In this document: positions 1-10,686 of the stretch, in pieces
Numbering within the stretch: position 1 is the stretch's first letter
Layout: each line of letters starts with the position of its first letter
Assembly (NCBI GenBank): GCA_963585895.1
Contig: OY757904.1
Span: forward strand, 9,426,426 to 9,490,425
Reading direction: 5' to 3'
DNA length: 64,000 bases
Source: Sepioteuthis lessoniana
Taxonomy: Eukaryota > Mollusca > Cephalopoda > Myopsida > Loliginidae
The notes under the pieces: model-generated
The model's database searches: none
What the model was told of the DNA's origin: nothing
The model's input: only the letters and a program-made list of their open reading frames with translations
Position numbers and translations under genes: made by a program

Positions 1-640
1 AGCAAACGTAATTTTATCTCTTAGTTGGTTTTGGTTTTATCACTTTAAAAATGTGCATTTTTCTGTTATTTTTCTTGAGTTTTATTTCAGTTTGAAGAGA
101 TCATCGTTTTTGCGTCCGGCCTTTTGACAATATTTTATTTTTGTCTTTTGGAGAGTTTTTTATGGACACAAAATAACAACATTTCATTTTGAATATCAAA
201 CAGCAGCAAAAGAGGAGAAAAATCAGTATAATTCATTTTTTTGGGCTTTGGACAGAAACGACAGAAACTAATTTCAAATAGAACAAAATACCGAATGGAA
301 TTTAAAAAAAATATTCACTCTGATTTGAACAAAACTAGCTGACATAGCTGCTTCCCATTTCAAGGGTTATTCTCTAAAGAATTTCATGATGATTTGTTGA
401 GAAATAACTTTTTGTTTAATAAAGATCAATTTTGTTTTTTGTTAGTCCTAATCAAGCAATAATGTTACGCAGTTATTTTATATCTCTAGCTTAAATTACG
501 AGACCAATAAACAAAATAATTATTGTTTAATCCAGTATAGATCATTATTTTAGTAAGTAAATCGTTCGTACGTTTCTTCTGCCTTCGAGTTTTGAAAGTT
601 TGATATTACACATTTTCAGCAACATTGCTTCCTACTTATT
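1..640. other. AT-rich sequence without recognised gene
   Basis: No coding frame of convincing composition, no RNA gene and no recognised repeat is seen here. The sequence is AT-rich with short homopolymer runs and leads directly into the target-site duplication of the SINE that follows. Confidence 0.6.
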
Positions 641-902
641 ATTGTTTAGTGTTCGCCAACGGCCCGGGAGACCTGGGTTTAATCCCGCGTCGAGTCATAC
701 CAAAGATTCAAAAAATGGTACTTGATGCCCCCTTGCTTAACACTCAGCCTTATAAGGTATGGATCAAGGGTAAAGTGGAGCATTCCAGGGAAAGGAGTAG
801 CGCCCTCCTCTACACGTTGGTGTAGTAGCTATCGAAAAGAGAGACTTCGAGTCACCCTCGACTGCAGTCGCCAACTTTACTTACTTTATAATTGTTTAGT
901 GT
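641..902 (+). mobile_element. S1 tRNA-derived SINE with 12-bp target-site duplication
   Basis: A 5'-truncated copy of a SINE family present four times in the window (others near 9384-9655, 13690-13965 and 32237-32465). The body (653-890) begins inside the tRNA-like head, keeps a B-box-like stretch (ctgggtttaatccc) and runs through the shared tail block with 'cttgcttaacactcag' and 'gtgtagtagctat'. It is bounded by a perfect direct repeat attgtttagtgt at 641-652 and 891-902, the expected target-site duplication of LINE-mediated insertion. It sits at the left edge of the 88-bp array, and the duplicated 12 bp resemble part of the array unit, so insertion was probably into the array border. Confidence 0.85.
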
Positions 903-1577
903 AAGAGATTTACATTCGTGACTTTAAACCAAATAATTGTGTATAAATTATTCGTACTAAGAATAGTTACTTGAAATTATATTGCTTTGTATAGGGTTAT
1001 CATTCGTGACTTGAAACTATATAATTGTATATAAATTATACGTACTAAGAATAGTTACTTGAAATTATATTTCTTTGTATAGGGTTATCATTCGTGACTT
1101 GAAACTATATAATTGTATATAAATTATACGTACTAAGAATAGTTACTTGAAACTATATTTCTTTGTATAGGGTTATCATTCGTGACTTTAAACCATATAA
1201 TTGTGTATAAATTATTCGTACTAAGAATAGTTACTTGAAATAATATTTCTTTGTATAGGGTTATCATTCGTGACTTGAAACCATATACTTGTGTATAAAT
1301 TATACGTACTAAGAATAGTTACTTGAAATTATATTTCTCTGTTTAGGGTTATCATTCGTGACTTGAAACCATATAATTGTATATAAATTATACGTACTAA
1401 GAATAGTTACTTGAAACTATATTTCTTTGTATAGGGTTATCATTCGTGACTTTGAACCATATAATTGTATATAAATTATACGTACTAAGAATAGTTACTT
1501 GAAACTATATTTCTTTGTATAGGGTTATCATTTGTGACTTGAAACCATATAACTGTGTATAAATTATTCGTACTAAG
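903..1577 (+). repeat. 88-bp tandem repeat (minisatellite), about 7.7 units
   Basis: The landmark 'agggttatcattcgtgact' recurs with its first base at 993, 1081, 1169, 1257, 1345, 1433 and 1521, a spacing of exactly 88 bp each time. Units differ by scattered substitutions (attattcg/attatacg, gtgtat/gtatat) and show no indels, so the array is fairly recent. Each unit contains a smaller internal echo ('acttgaaa' occurs twice per unit). No coding potential. A diverged relative with the same 88-bp spacing lies near 55180-55290. Confidence 0.95.
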
Positions 1578-1755
1578 TATTTATATAGCCACCTAAATCT
1601 GCCCATCTAATTTCAATGTGGTGTTTTTGTTGCATGGCAGAGAAAAACAACAACGCTGATCTCCAAGAATATAATCTGCTTCTTTTCTTTTTCTTTTATA
1701 ACCCAAAATTTCTGTATGGGTAGAGTGAGAGAGAGAGTTAAAGATGGATGAGCTT

Positions 1756-1756
<1 letters not shown>

Positions 1757-1816
<60 letters not shown>
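1757..1816. repeat. (CA)n microsatellite, about 60 bp
   Basis: Uninterrupted CA dinucleotide run. The apparent Cys-Val and His-Thr peptides read across it on either strand are low-complexity artefacts. Confidence 0.97.
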
Positions 1817-1818
<2 letters not shown>

Positions 1819-2541
1819 GGCCGAGGTACAAATCTTCTTCGTTTCGTGAGACTGGTACAGGGCCAACTCAAGGCATCAAATCATCTTAGTTTCTCCTTGC
1901 TTCTCTGCTTTCGCGAGTTTCGTACAGGGCTATCTCAAGGTATTGCATTATCTTCGTTCCTCTGCTCTTCTCTACTCTGGGCCGTCTGGTGCAAGGCTAG
2001 AGCCCAGAGCGACATGACATCTAGTAGTTGCTTTCCTCCGCTCGTCTCTGCGGGTTAAACAATATTCTAGACACACCTCCACTCTTCCATCTACGCGTTG
2101 CATGTGGACACGCCTCCTTCTAGCATACCACCCACGCAATTTACGCGAGACTTCCGCAAGGGAAACACCTGCGTCCTTTTTACTTTTGGAAACAGGCCTC
2201 TTTCTGTTTCTTTTATTTTTGTTCCAGCGTGCAACTTCCTTCTAGCATACTACCCACACTATTTACGTGGCATGTCAAAAGAGATCTACAGGTCAATATC
2301 CAACATCTTGAGATGGTTTAGTTTTATGTGAAATCCATTTGGGGTCCGTTTTTGGAGATATTTCGTCCATTTGTCTTCGCGTGTTTCTATTATAGCCATG
2401 ATAATGTCGAAAGCATTTTTTTCGATTCTTTCCATGATAGTGACGTCTGCATCTCTGTTAAAATCTCTTCACTGAGAGGAAATGCTGTTCTACAAGTATT
2501 AGTTTGTTGTAATTCTCATAGATTTGATTCTGCCTGAGTAG

Positions 2542-2544
<3 letters not shown>
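1817..2544 (+). other. Unassigned sequence with imperfect internal duplications
   Basis: Richer in C/T than the surroundings. Two diverged duplications are visible: 'tacagggccaactcaaggcat' near 1855 against 'tacagggctatctcaaggtat' near 1924, and 'ccttctagcataccaccca' near 2117 against 'ccttctagcatactaccca' near 2237. Frames across it are open only for about 70-100 codons and match nothing I recognise. Could be a degraded repeat or an untranslated region; no gene is claimed. Confidence 0.4.

Positions 2545-2598
<54 letters not shown>
2545..2598. repeat. (TA)n(TG)n composite microsatellite
   Basis: A TA run passes directly into a TG run, followed by a G-rich gtgtgagtg-like decay. Confidence 0.95.
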
Positions 2599-2764
2599 GG
2601 GTCTGCGTGAGTGTATGCGTGTGTGTTGATAGGTAGACTTTTATCGGTCAATAAATTTGGTATCATTACAGAGTATGAAGAAATTCCATAATCATGATAA
2701 TATGAGGTTTTAATTATTAAACTTTTCTGCGAGTAGAAATATGGTGTCTATATTATAAATAAAC

Positions 2765-2960
2765 AAATTTACGTGATTCTGATAATCGCCATGTGGGTGG
2801 GGCTTCGAACACGCTTGCTGTATCCCCTACAGAAGGGCAGCATCTTCTAAAAAGGGGTGTCCTGAGTATGTCATTAAACTGCAACTGCTGGTGAGGTTCT
2901 ATTTCCAGTGATCTAGGGTGTGCGAAGTGCACCTTCATTGACATTACCCCCAGATTTTCT
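2765..2960 (+). repeat. S3 interspersed repeat, 5' portion
   Basis: Shares the S3 block order seen elsewhere in the window: 'ggggcttcgaacacgct...ctgtat', then a 'ggggtgtcctgagtatg' segment, then 'gtgaggttct', then 'gtgtgcgaagt.caccttcattg'. Same blocks occur near 11570, 11955, 42865 and 56325. Moderately diverged; the 3' tail block is missing. Non-coding as far as can be seen. Confidence 0.65.
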
Positions 2961-4232
2961 GATTAAATAGAAATAATTACTTAAACCCATGTAAATTGTT
3001 TCTACATATGTTATTGAAATTTGACATCATTTTAACGAAATCGATCAAGTTACGAAATATTGATTTTTCTGAAACACCTTGAATTCGATAGTTATTATTA
3101 AAAAAGTTGCTACATGTAATTTTCAAAATAGTTTATGCTGTTTCTTCTGTTGGCTATAATTTTTGACTATCGTACAGTGGGTATTTTTTCTTGGCTTAAC
3201 TACCTCAAAACACGTCGTCTCATATAGCACTGCGCTCTCTTCCATATATAATAATTCTTATGAGAGTAAAGCATATCAGAGTTCGATGCAATTATTCACA
3301 CATCAGAAGCTATTTAAACGCACCATTTGCTGAAATCAGCAAAAATACAAATTTTCTCTCGACTATTTATGCCTATCATTTCTGCGTTAGAACCGCGTAG
3401 AAACCAGAATTATCCCCTTTGATTTTCAAAATAACCGAGCCTTCTAAAATTATTTCTTATTAAGTTTTGCTCCATCTTGCCATAGGCATGAGGTTGTATA
3501 CAGCATCAGCTGCGTCTAAGCAGTTACCCATTTAAATTGTGAACAGACATCTCGCTGCTTAATTTCGTTGGTCTCACTGGAACCGATGCTTTCAGCGTGA
3601 ATTGACTCAAATCTTTCCTGATGTATTAGGGTAACCCTCCGTACCATGTTGTATGTAAAAAGCAGACATTCGGTGAGTGTTTATTCTTTTTTGTAAGCGG
3701 TTGATTGGGAAAATAGACGCTTTGTTGGATACCAGATTATTATCTTTCTGTTGAAATTACTCTTTGTAGCTAACACTACAAAAATCAAAAGCAACATATT
3801 TTTTTAATAAAAACAAAAAACAAACTTGGATCAAAAGAAGTCTACAATAACGTTGATGTCGCCAAAAAGTAAAAAGGAATAAATTCAAATATAAAGTTAA
3901 TTCAAAAGGAATGCAAATAATCGACCACTCACAGAGCAGGAATTAAGTCTGAAACTAGTTTGATGCTCTTTTTGGTCTCATTTCACCGACTTTTTTTTTT
4001 CTCTAAAATGAAACAACCAATTTCAATAAGTAGTCAGTCAAATTGTACACATTATTTATGTAAAGACGTCTGTCTCAGTACAATAAACACATTTTATCGC
4101 ATACTACCATTATATTCACTTTAATACCAACAAGCATACCAATGAACTCACTGAACTTTAAGTATATTTATCAATAATCATGCGCATGAATATAAGCTTT
4201 GCATTCAAACAAAATTGAACTTTAGAACTTTA
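2961..4232. other. AT-rich sequence without recognised gene
   Basis: No recognisable repeat family or coding frame. Short poly(T) and poly(A) runs only. Confidence 0.55.
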
Positions 4233-4500
4233 ATGGCATTTTGTCATATTTACCCAACCTCTCCGCTCGGGCAGGATATGACACAAGGTCAGTTTTTAAG
4301 CGGAGTTTAGAAGGTTTGAATTCAGAGTTTCCATCCTCCTAGACTAGTTGCCTCACGAAGGCTGAAGAACCCAGTCTGTCCTACTATTTACCCATTGCTG
4401 GAGGGAGAATAATTGGATTCATACCTTTCCCAAGGGTATTAGTGCTATGTGAAATGCAATCAGTTTTGTCCAGGTTTTGAACTCGTGTTAATGGCATTTT
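4233..4500 (-). mobile_element. S2 SINE-like repeat, minus orientation
   Basis: Reverse complement of the family copy at 20020-20280. Shared blocks are the head around 'ttcaaa.cctgga', the middle 'caatgggtaaatagtaggacagactgggttctt' (seen here split, in reverse complement) and the 3' block 'aagcggagtttagaaggtttgaattc' in reverse complement. The B-box-like 'gttcaaaacctgg' in the head suggests a tRNA origin. About a dozen fragments of this family lie in the window. Confidence 0.7.
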
Positions 4501-4504
4501 ATAA

Positions 4505-5235
4505 CTTGCGAGATTTTCCCACCAAGAATAACTGGTGGTTTTCCCTAACATCCGAGTGACAGTAAGTCTCCCCAGCCCTCTAGGATTCTCTTAAGAATCC
4601 TAGCTGATCTTGCTGTTGCTTATCTTGGGCAGTCTCATTTCTTCCTCTGAATTCTTATACCCCAGTTTCTTATCCTGATTCTTTGAGGTTGTAACAAGTA
4701 CTCCAATTATAATTGATATTACTGTCACCTTCATGTTCCACAACTTTTTAACTTAATGACAAGGTCCAGATTTTTTTCTTGTTTTTTGAATTCCTTCGGT
4801 TTAAATCTCTGTAATCTGCTGGAACAGCGACTTTCACTTGTAGAGGTGTTTAGTTCTACTTGATGATTCTACCTAAATCTTATCATCTGGTCAAAATTGG
4901 GTAATCAATTTTTATCCAAAAATTACAAGGGATTTTGTAGTTTTATTTTTAGTTCATATAGTCCATTTTTCTGAGCTTCACTTTTGTTCAATTTGGGATT
5001 GATCGACAGTATCTTACCCAGGAGACCAAGTATTTATCGATTTAATTAGATTCCTGCTGAAGTGTTTGATTTCCAGCAGTTTCATAGTCTTTTCGTGGTA
5101 TTTTCTGATTTTTCTTTCATTCCTTTTTGATTAAGTTTATCTGCTTTTAAGATTCCTACGTACTTGTAGTTTTCTTTTTCTTCAGTGCTTTCAGAGATGA
5201 GAAGATCTATTCCTTCTGTTGTTTTTATGACATTT
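4505..5235 (-). mobile_element. (TAA)n-tailed LINE remnant, copy L1
   Basis: Most diverged member of the minus-strand LINE pile. Read on the minus strand it keeps pieces of the family's C-terminal region, such as LWNMKVTVI near 4725, followed by a degraded alanine/leucine/arginine-rich helix and the 'gacttac/tgtca' end block. Many stops and frameshifts; no function expected. Its 5' side abuts the tail of copy L2. Confidence 0.55.
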
Positions 5236-6988
5236 ATTATTAGCGAGTTTTTCACATCAGCGTTAAGTGATGGTCTTTCACTGGAGTCTGAGTGGCAGCA
5301 AGTCCTCTCAAGTTTCCTGAACTCTTCTCAGTATTCTGGCTGATTTTAGTCAAGCTGTAGTTTGGATGGTCTCGACATGTCCACAATTCAGCAGGAAAAT
5401 ACACGAGAGGACAAATTCTCTTTTTGTTTGTTAATTAACACTAGGTCTTATCGTCTAGCCGAGATTAGGTGATCCGTCTGTATCCCAAAATCCCAGAATA
5501 TTTTATGAGTGTCATTCTCTAGGACTGATTCTGGCTTGTGTATTTACCATTTGTTTGTATGGTTAAATGTCAATCTATCGGGCAATTTGCAGTGGATTAC
5601 CGTTCCCACCCAGTCATGCCTAGTCTCATATTACTTATGTGTTAATTTGCTACTCCCACCTACTATGCGATTAACCATTTCATCTTTTTCTCCTCATAAT
5701 CTACATATTCTATTACGTATTATCAGTTTTTGCTTTAATGCAATTGACCCTTATGGCGTTGATTTGTACTGTTATTAGAAGATATTTAGTTTCTCTCTTA
5801 AGGTTTCCCTTCCGAAGTCATGTCTAGGTTTTCTCGTATGTGATTTCGTTTGTTCATAGCTTGAAATACTCCTACATTTGTTTTTCTTCTCATTTCTGTT
5901 TCCTAAGTTTTATGGTTTTCTGCCTGGTCTAATGTTACCAATACTGTTATTAGCTGTTCTAATAAGTTTTTCTTTTTTCTTTCTAATGTAGTTTCCAAGT
6001 TTTTGTATTGCCGCGTCTACATTGTCCTCAATGCTGGTAAGTCTTTTTCCTCCTTTTCTTGATTCAAATAGTCTATGTCATCATTCAGATGTAATGCAAT
6101 GTGCATAGTCATCCATTACCTTGTCTGTTAGTCTATTTCTCCGAGTTTATCCTTTGTTCATTTAAAGAATGGTCCAGAGTACCTTACGAAGGAGACTGGC
6201 CAGGCATCTCTTCCTCAGATAAGATTTTTGCAGCTGAACTTAGTTTTAAGCTTTCTTGTTCTACTGTGGTTCTCTTTTTTATGTTTTTTTTCCTTAATCT
6301 CCACTTGTTTGATGGTGTTCACTTCCAATATTCCCAAGTACTTGTAGGTTTCCTTTCCTCCAAGCGATCTGATTCTTTCTTGATTTGACATTTCTATTCC
6401 TTCCGTTGATTCTCTTTCCCCAATTTCCTTATAAGCATTGCGCATTTTTCTATGCCAAATACCATTCCTATATTCTGGCTGTATATTCTTATCATTTATA
6501 TCAGGGTCTCCAGTTTCCTTTTCATTTTTTGCAAATAGCTTGATATCGTCCATGTACTTGACGTGATTAATCTCTTCTTGTGATTTAGAAAATTTGTAAC
6601 CCTAAGTATATAACTGAGTGGCCTCATGGTTATAAGGAATAACATTGGCGACAGTGAGTTTCCCTAGAAGATGCCTCTTTGAATTTTTACGACTGCTAGG
6701 CTTTGATCACCCATAATTGATTCCACCCTCCAATTTTCCATGGTGTTCATGATGAAGTTTATGATTCTGTCGGATATTTTTTACATTTTCAAACACTCTA
6801 TCATTCACATTTATGGGAGCATATCACAGGGCTTTTTGTTGTCAATCCATACCACAGTTATATTATTCCATCTTCTTTTGGCTTCTTTGAAGAAATGCTG
6901 GTCTATATATACACCAAGGCATTTGTTCCTCTTGTCCCTCAACAGCATCTGTTTTGTTTTTCCGGAAATAGTTCGATGTATTCAAGCG
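5236..6988 (-). mobile_element. (TAA)n-tailed LINE, copy L2 with reverse-transcriptase remnant
   Basis: Longest copy of this non-LTR retrotransposon in the window. On the minus strand the order is: RT palm region with pieces readable as NTMENWRVESIMGDQSLAVV (about 6740-6680) and GDSLSPMLF, the catalytic YMDD (about 6541-6556), a long linker with ..GIEMSNQERIRSLG.. (6350-6420), then the distal part with TRHDWVG and the family's conserved C-terminal region down to about 5245. The frame is broken by several stops and frameshifts. The family ends in short (TAA)n tails, here 'ttattag' on the plus strand at about 5236. Its 5' end is truncated where the tail of copy L3 begins. I know the C-terminal protein from many marine invertebrate genomes, where it is labelled R2-like or generic RT; the clade is not settled by what I can see. 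Confidence 0.8.
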
Positions 6989-7027
<39 letters not shown>

Positions 7028-7306
7028 TACTCCTTTAGACTTTTTCACATCAGTGTTAGCTGATGGTTTTTCACTGGGATTTGAGTGATAGCAAGTCTCC
7101 TCAAGTCTCCAGGACTCGTCTCAGGTTTCTGGCTGTTCTTAGCAATGCTGTCGTTTGGATAGTCTCTACCCGTCCGCAAACTTCCAAGTCCTCCAGGCCT
7201 TTTAATAATCATTTAGTTATTGTGCCTAACGCACCAATCACAATTGGCACAATCGTTACTTTCATGTTCCACAGCCTTTTCAATTCTCTAGCAAGGTCGA
7301 GGTACT
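6989..7306 (-). mobile_element. (TAA)n-tailed LINE, copy L3 (3' end only)
   Basis: Minus-strand 3' terminal fragment. The tail is the (TTA)n run at 6989-7027, about 13 units on the plus strand. The body reads IGALGTITK, then LEDLEVCGRVETIQTTALL and RNLRRVLET before the tail, the typical end of this family's protein. It lies directly between L2 and L4 in the same orientation. Confidence 0.85.
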
Positions 7307-7657
7307 TATTATTTTAATCTTTGCGAGTTTTTCATCCCAGCTTTTGTTGCTCTTTTTTCACTGGAGTCTCAAGTTTCCAGGACTCTTCTCAGTATTTTGA
7401 CCGATCTTAACAATGCTGTAGTCAAAATGGTCTCGATTCTTCCTTTGATTTATAACTCTTTCAGTCCCCTTTCCAAGCGTTTCGGAGCCGTTTCGAGCTC
7501 CCTACTATTGATATAACCGCCATCTTCGTATTCCACAGGTTTTCAGTCCTCTCCCACTGTCCAAATATTTGTGTATCTTTTCACTTTCTTTTATTTTCAT
7601 TCTGTTGTTCGCTGGACAGGTAAAATCCACAAGAGGATAAGTTTTTCTTCTTTTTCT
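7307..7657 (-). mobile_element. (TAA)n-tailed LINE, copy L4 (3' end only)
   Basis: Fourth member of the minus-strand pile. The minus frame at 7505-7640 reads VDFTCPANNRMKIKESEK.. followed by KYLDSGRGLKTCGIRRWRLYQ, a diverged version of the same C-terminal segment seen in plus-strand copies near 45560. It ends in a short ttattatttta tail at 7307 and is cut on the 5' side by an S3 repeat at about 7657. Confidence 0.75.
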
Positions 7658-8030
7658 TGGGTGTGCGAAGTACCCCTTCGTTGCCACTAATACAGAGTTC
7701 ACTGTGAATCGGGGTCGTTTTAGCTGTTAGGATCCAATCTACGAGTCAAATAGATCTCTTTAAAATTATTTGCCTTCGATAGGAACGTGTAAAAAGATAA
7801 AAACAAAGCAAAACAAACAAATAAACAAACAAAAAAACAAACGAACAAACAATAAAAAAACCCGTAAAAATCAATTGCATACATATACACACGCCAAAAA
7901 AAAAAAAAAAAAAAATCGAAAAACAAAAACAAATTCGATGTACAAGGAACACTATTTCCGAATCACCAGGTATAAAATAACCCTAGATAGGTTGACATGT
8001 CGTTAAATTAATCAATCAATTAATTAGAAG
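7658..8030 (+). repeat. S3 repeat, 3' portion with A-rich linker
   Basis: Starts within the S3 block 'ggtgtgcgaagtaccccttcgttgcca', continues through 'gatccaatctacgagtcaaatagat', then an A-rich expansion (about 7797-7930), and ends with the S3 terminal block 'ataaaataaccctagataggttgacatg' followed by an atcaatcaatta run. The terminal block is shared with copies ending near 12300, 28560, 43425 and 56660. Confidence 0.75.
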
Positions 8031-8548
8031 AAAAAAAAAAAAAAAGAAAAAAAAAAAACTCAACTAAAAACGTTTAATTCATTGTTCATTTATGTCTAAG
8101 TAAACTGAATCGTAGTCTCAATATTTTTAACAATCTTCTAAGTCTTATTTATTCTGATCAAATTACAATTTGAAATGGTCAACTAACCTTTCCCTATCTT
8201 TCTTCATTGTATTGTTTTAGAACTGTCTCGTTTCTATAACAACCGTAAGTTTCCCTACGATTCACCTCATAATTATAAAGCTTATTGTTCTACACTTCAA
8301 CACACGAGATACGCTTGCACTTTTTGATCTGGTTAACAAGAAAACAAAAAGGAGACAGAATCATTATAATTTAAAATAAAGGATGCGTGTAGATCAAATG
8401 AATCATAAAAACTTGTATCACAACGAAGATGTGAGAAATATCAGTATAATGGTAAATTGCAGTATTCTCAGTTTGAGTTGAGTCAAGAAATGCCCCTTGT
8501 TGCCATGACAACAAAATTTCGTATTACTCATGAGACCAGTTTGCAAGA

Positions 8549-8598
<50 letters not shown>

Positions 8599-8670
8599 AT
8601 CACTTCTTATTTAAGATAAGTAGATTTTATTTGTCTAAATTTCCGAGAAGAAGCTCGATAAGTTCTACTA
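8031..8670. other. AT-rich sequence with (TA)n(GATA)n microsatellite
   Basis: Poly(A) tracts at 8030-8060 and a (TA)n run passing into (GATA)n at 8552-8596. No coding frame or named repeat recognised. Confidence 0.6.
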
Positions 8671-8940
8671 CACAGTTTTTCGGCCGATACAGCCTTCGGC
8701 AAGTGTTCCATGTCGAACTCGGTAGCCAACAGGGAATTTCGTACCAAACTCTTTATTTAATCCCCTGGGGTGTTGGGTAGATTGTTCTAATTCCGTTAAG
8801 CATAACCGAGTACAAGTATTGAACTATAGTAAATTTTCCTTTTTATTTACCTGTAGTTGGGATTGAACCTGCAATCTCCACACAATTTCACTTAGAAGCT
8901 CTTCAACTAAGCGTCATTATCTGTTGCGCCACATTTGAAA
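8671..8940 (-). mobile_element. S4 tRNA-derived SINE, minus orientation
   Basis: Read on the minus strand, a tRNA-like head carries an A-box-like region and a B box 'ggttcaatcccaac' (about 8852-8866), then the shared body 'cggaattagaacaatctac' (about 8780-8800) and a terminal block around 'cgaaggctg..' near 8690. The inverted counterpart lies at 9705-9960. tRNA-derived SINEs carry this internal Pol III promoter; whether it is active is unknown. Confidence 0.75.
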
Positions 8941-9383
8941 CTGAATTTTTTGGGACTTATAAACCTGATGTCTTTATCAATCTATGAGATACTACTTATA
9001 ATTATTATGGATTGCGCTTTTGAAAATACAACATGACCCAAGAATCTCATATGCAGTTGTGGTGAAATATACGAAGGTGAGACATGCTTCCCCACCACTA
9101 AAAGTAAAGTTAGAGGAACAACGAAAAGCAGCATGTCAAGATGAACTCGAAAAGTCGGGTGGAAAGAAAAGGGAAACCTCAGTCCTTATGGGATGAAGAT
9201 AAAATAATGGATAAGGAAGAACATTAGAAAATAAGACGTCTTAAAGAAGCAGAGTATATGTTAGGCCACAGTGACCTGTTGAGTAGACCAAGTATAGAGA
9301 TGGATATGATATGGGAACCAATATTCAAAAAAGCTAGATAAAATTTGCAATATGAGCAATGGTAAAATTTGTACATAACAATA
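8941..9383. other. Unassigned sequence between SINEs
   Basis: Slightly purine-rich (9080-9260) with no frame longer than about 70 codons and no repeat family I recognise. Confidence 0.5.
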
Positions 9384-9655
9384 AGTAAAATTGGCGACCG
9401 TAGTTGAGGGTAACTTGAAGGATTCCTTTTCAATAGCTACTACACCGAGGTGTAGGAGAGGGCATTACTCATTTCCCTGGATTGCTCTACTTTACCCTTG
9501 ATAGTACCTTATAATGCCGAGTGTTAAGCAAGTAGGCATCAAGTACCACTTTTTGAGTCTTTAGTATGACTCAACTTTGGAATGAATCCCGACTTCCCAG
9601 GCCATTGGCAAACACTCTACCCATTAGGCCAATGGGCCGGTTATAACAGTTATAA
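9384..9655 (-). mobile_element. S1 tRNA-derived SINE, near full-length, minus orientation
   Basis: Best-preserved head of the S1 family. The minus strand from 9655 reads 'cccattggcctaatgggtag' (A box) and then 'gcctgggaagtcgggattc' (B-box region), followed by the body with 'ggtacttgatgcctacttg' and the end block 'ctctcctacacctcggtgta'. The head has the spacing and look of a tRNA-derived Pol III promoter. It lies between the two inverted S4 copies. Confidence 0.85.
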
Positions 9656-9704
9656 ATAGTAATTCCTAATAGGTTTATAAGTTTAAAAATTCCATCACGG
9701 TTCT

Positions 9705-9960
9705 CTAGCAGGACACACAGCGTAATGGATGTAGGCGTTAGGTTAAAGAACTTCAACGTGAAATTGTTTGAGGGTTGCAGGTTCAATTTTGACAATAAGT
9801 AAATAACACTCGAACCCGGTTATGGTCAACGGAATTAGAACAATCTACTTCACCCTGTGGATTAAATGGAGAGTTTGGTTCGAAATTCCGTGCGGGCTCC
9901 AGGTTCGACATGAAACACCAGAAGAAGGTCGAAGGACGCATCAGTCGAAAAGTTGTGAAT
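9705..9960 (+). mobile_element. S4 tRNA-derived SINE, plus orientation
   Basis: Plus-strand partner of 8671-8940. Head with 'gcgtaatggatgtaggcg' and a B-box-like 'ttgcaggttcaattttgac', body 'cggaattagaacaatctac' at about 9830-9850, end block 'gaagaaggtcgaagg' near 9925. The two copies form an inverted repeat of about 250 bp separated by about 760 bp. Confidence 0.75.
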
Positions 9961-10333
9961 ATGAAAACAATAATTCAAATACACTAAATGATAAAAGTTG
10001 ATTTTATTTATTCACTTTCATTTATACCATGTGTTTCTTTTATACATAGATTAATATATATTAAAATATATTCGAGAGAGACATACCAGTTTGTTGACAC
10101 TCGCAGACATAGATGCCAACATACATACTTGTTCCATACATATAAACGCAGTTTTCACAGTAATCTAAAAAGCGTCATTTGAATATTTAATTGAATATAT
10201 TCTTTCTCTAAAAAATAGCAAATATTTACCTTACCTTAATCTGAGAAAATCTCTATATCTATAAATGAAAAAAAAGCAAAAGTACAAATAAACAATAACA
10301 AAAACTGCAAAGAGAAAAAAAAAATTAAAAAAG
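9961..10333. other. AT-rich sequence without recognised gene
   Basis: No repeat family or coding frame recognised. Ends in an A-rich stretch just before the RTE fragment. Confidence 0.55.
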
Positions 10334-10686
10334 GTTACAGAAGAATGCTGCGTGCAATCCTCAACAAGTCCTGGCAGCAACACCCCACAAGACACCAACT
10401 GTACGGCCACCTGCCCCCTATCACGAAATCTATTCAAGTTAGGCGAACCAGACATGCAGGACATTGCTGGAGAAGCAGAGATGAACTCATAAGAGATGTA
10501 CTCTTATGGATCCCCACACACGGCCGCGCAAAAGCAGGACGACCAGCACGAACGTACATTCAGCAGCTATGTGAGGATACAGGTTGTTGTCCTGAAGACC
10601 TACCTAGGGCGATGAACGATAGGGAGGAGTGGCGAGAGAGGGTCAGGGATATCCGTGCTGCCAGCACGATATGATGATGATGATGA
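10334..10686 (+). mobile_element. RTE-type LINE copy A, 5'-truncated 3' end
   Basis: An open frame (10345-10674, 109 codons) encodes the C-terminal end of the RTE polyprotein: LYGHLPPITKS, RRTRHAGHCWRSRDELI, AKAGRPARTYIQQLCEDTG and the final DIRAASTI. It is followed by the trinucleotide tail (ATG)n at 10671-10686. The peptide is almost identical to the end of copy C at 34998-35320, so both belong to the same recent subfamily. Everything upstream of the last 110 codons is missing, which is the usual 5' truncation of LINE insertions; no activity is expected. The frame opens with a genuine ATG, but that methionine is internal to the family protein. Confidence 0.92.

Noticed and set aside
903-1577. 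Regular repeat array that could suggest a CRISPR
   Set aside because: Units are contiguous with no unique spacers, unit length is 88 bp, and the context is a eukaryotic repeat region. It is a minisatellite.
1593-1871. Cys-Val and His-Thr peptides on opposite strands
   Set aside because: Translation of the (CA)n microsatellite.
6863-7048. Poly-Asn minus frame and poly-Ile plus frame
   Set aside because: Translation of the (TTA)n tail of LINE copy L3.
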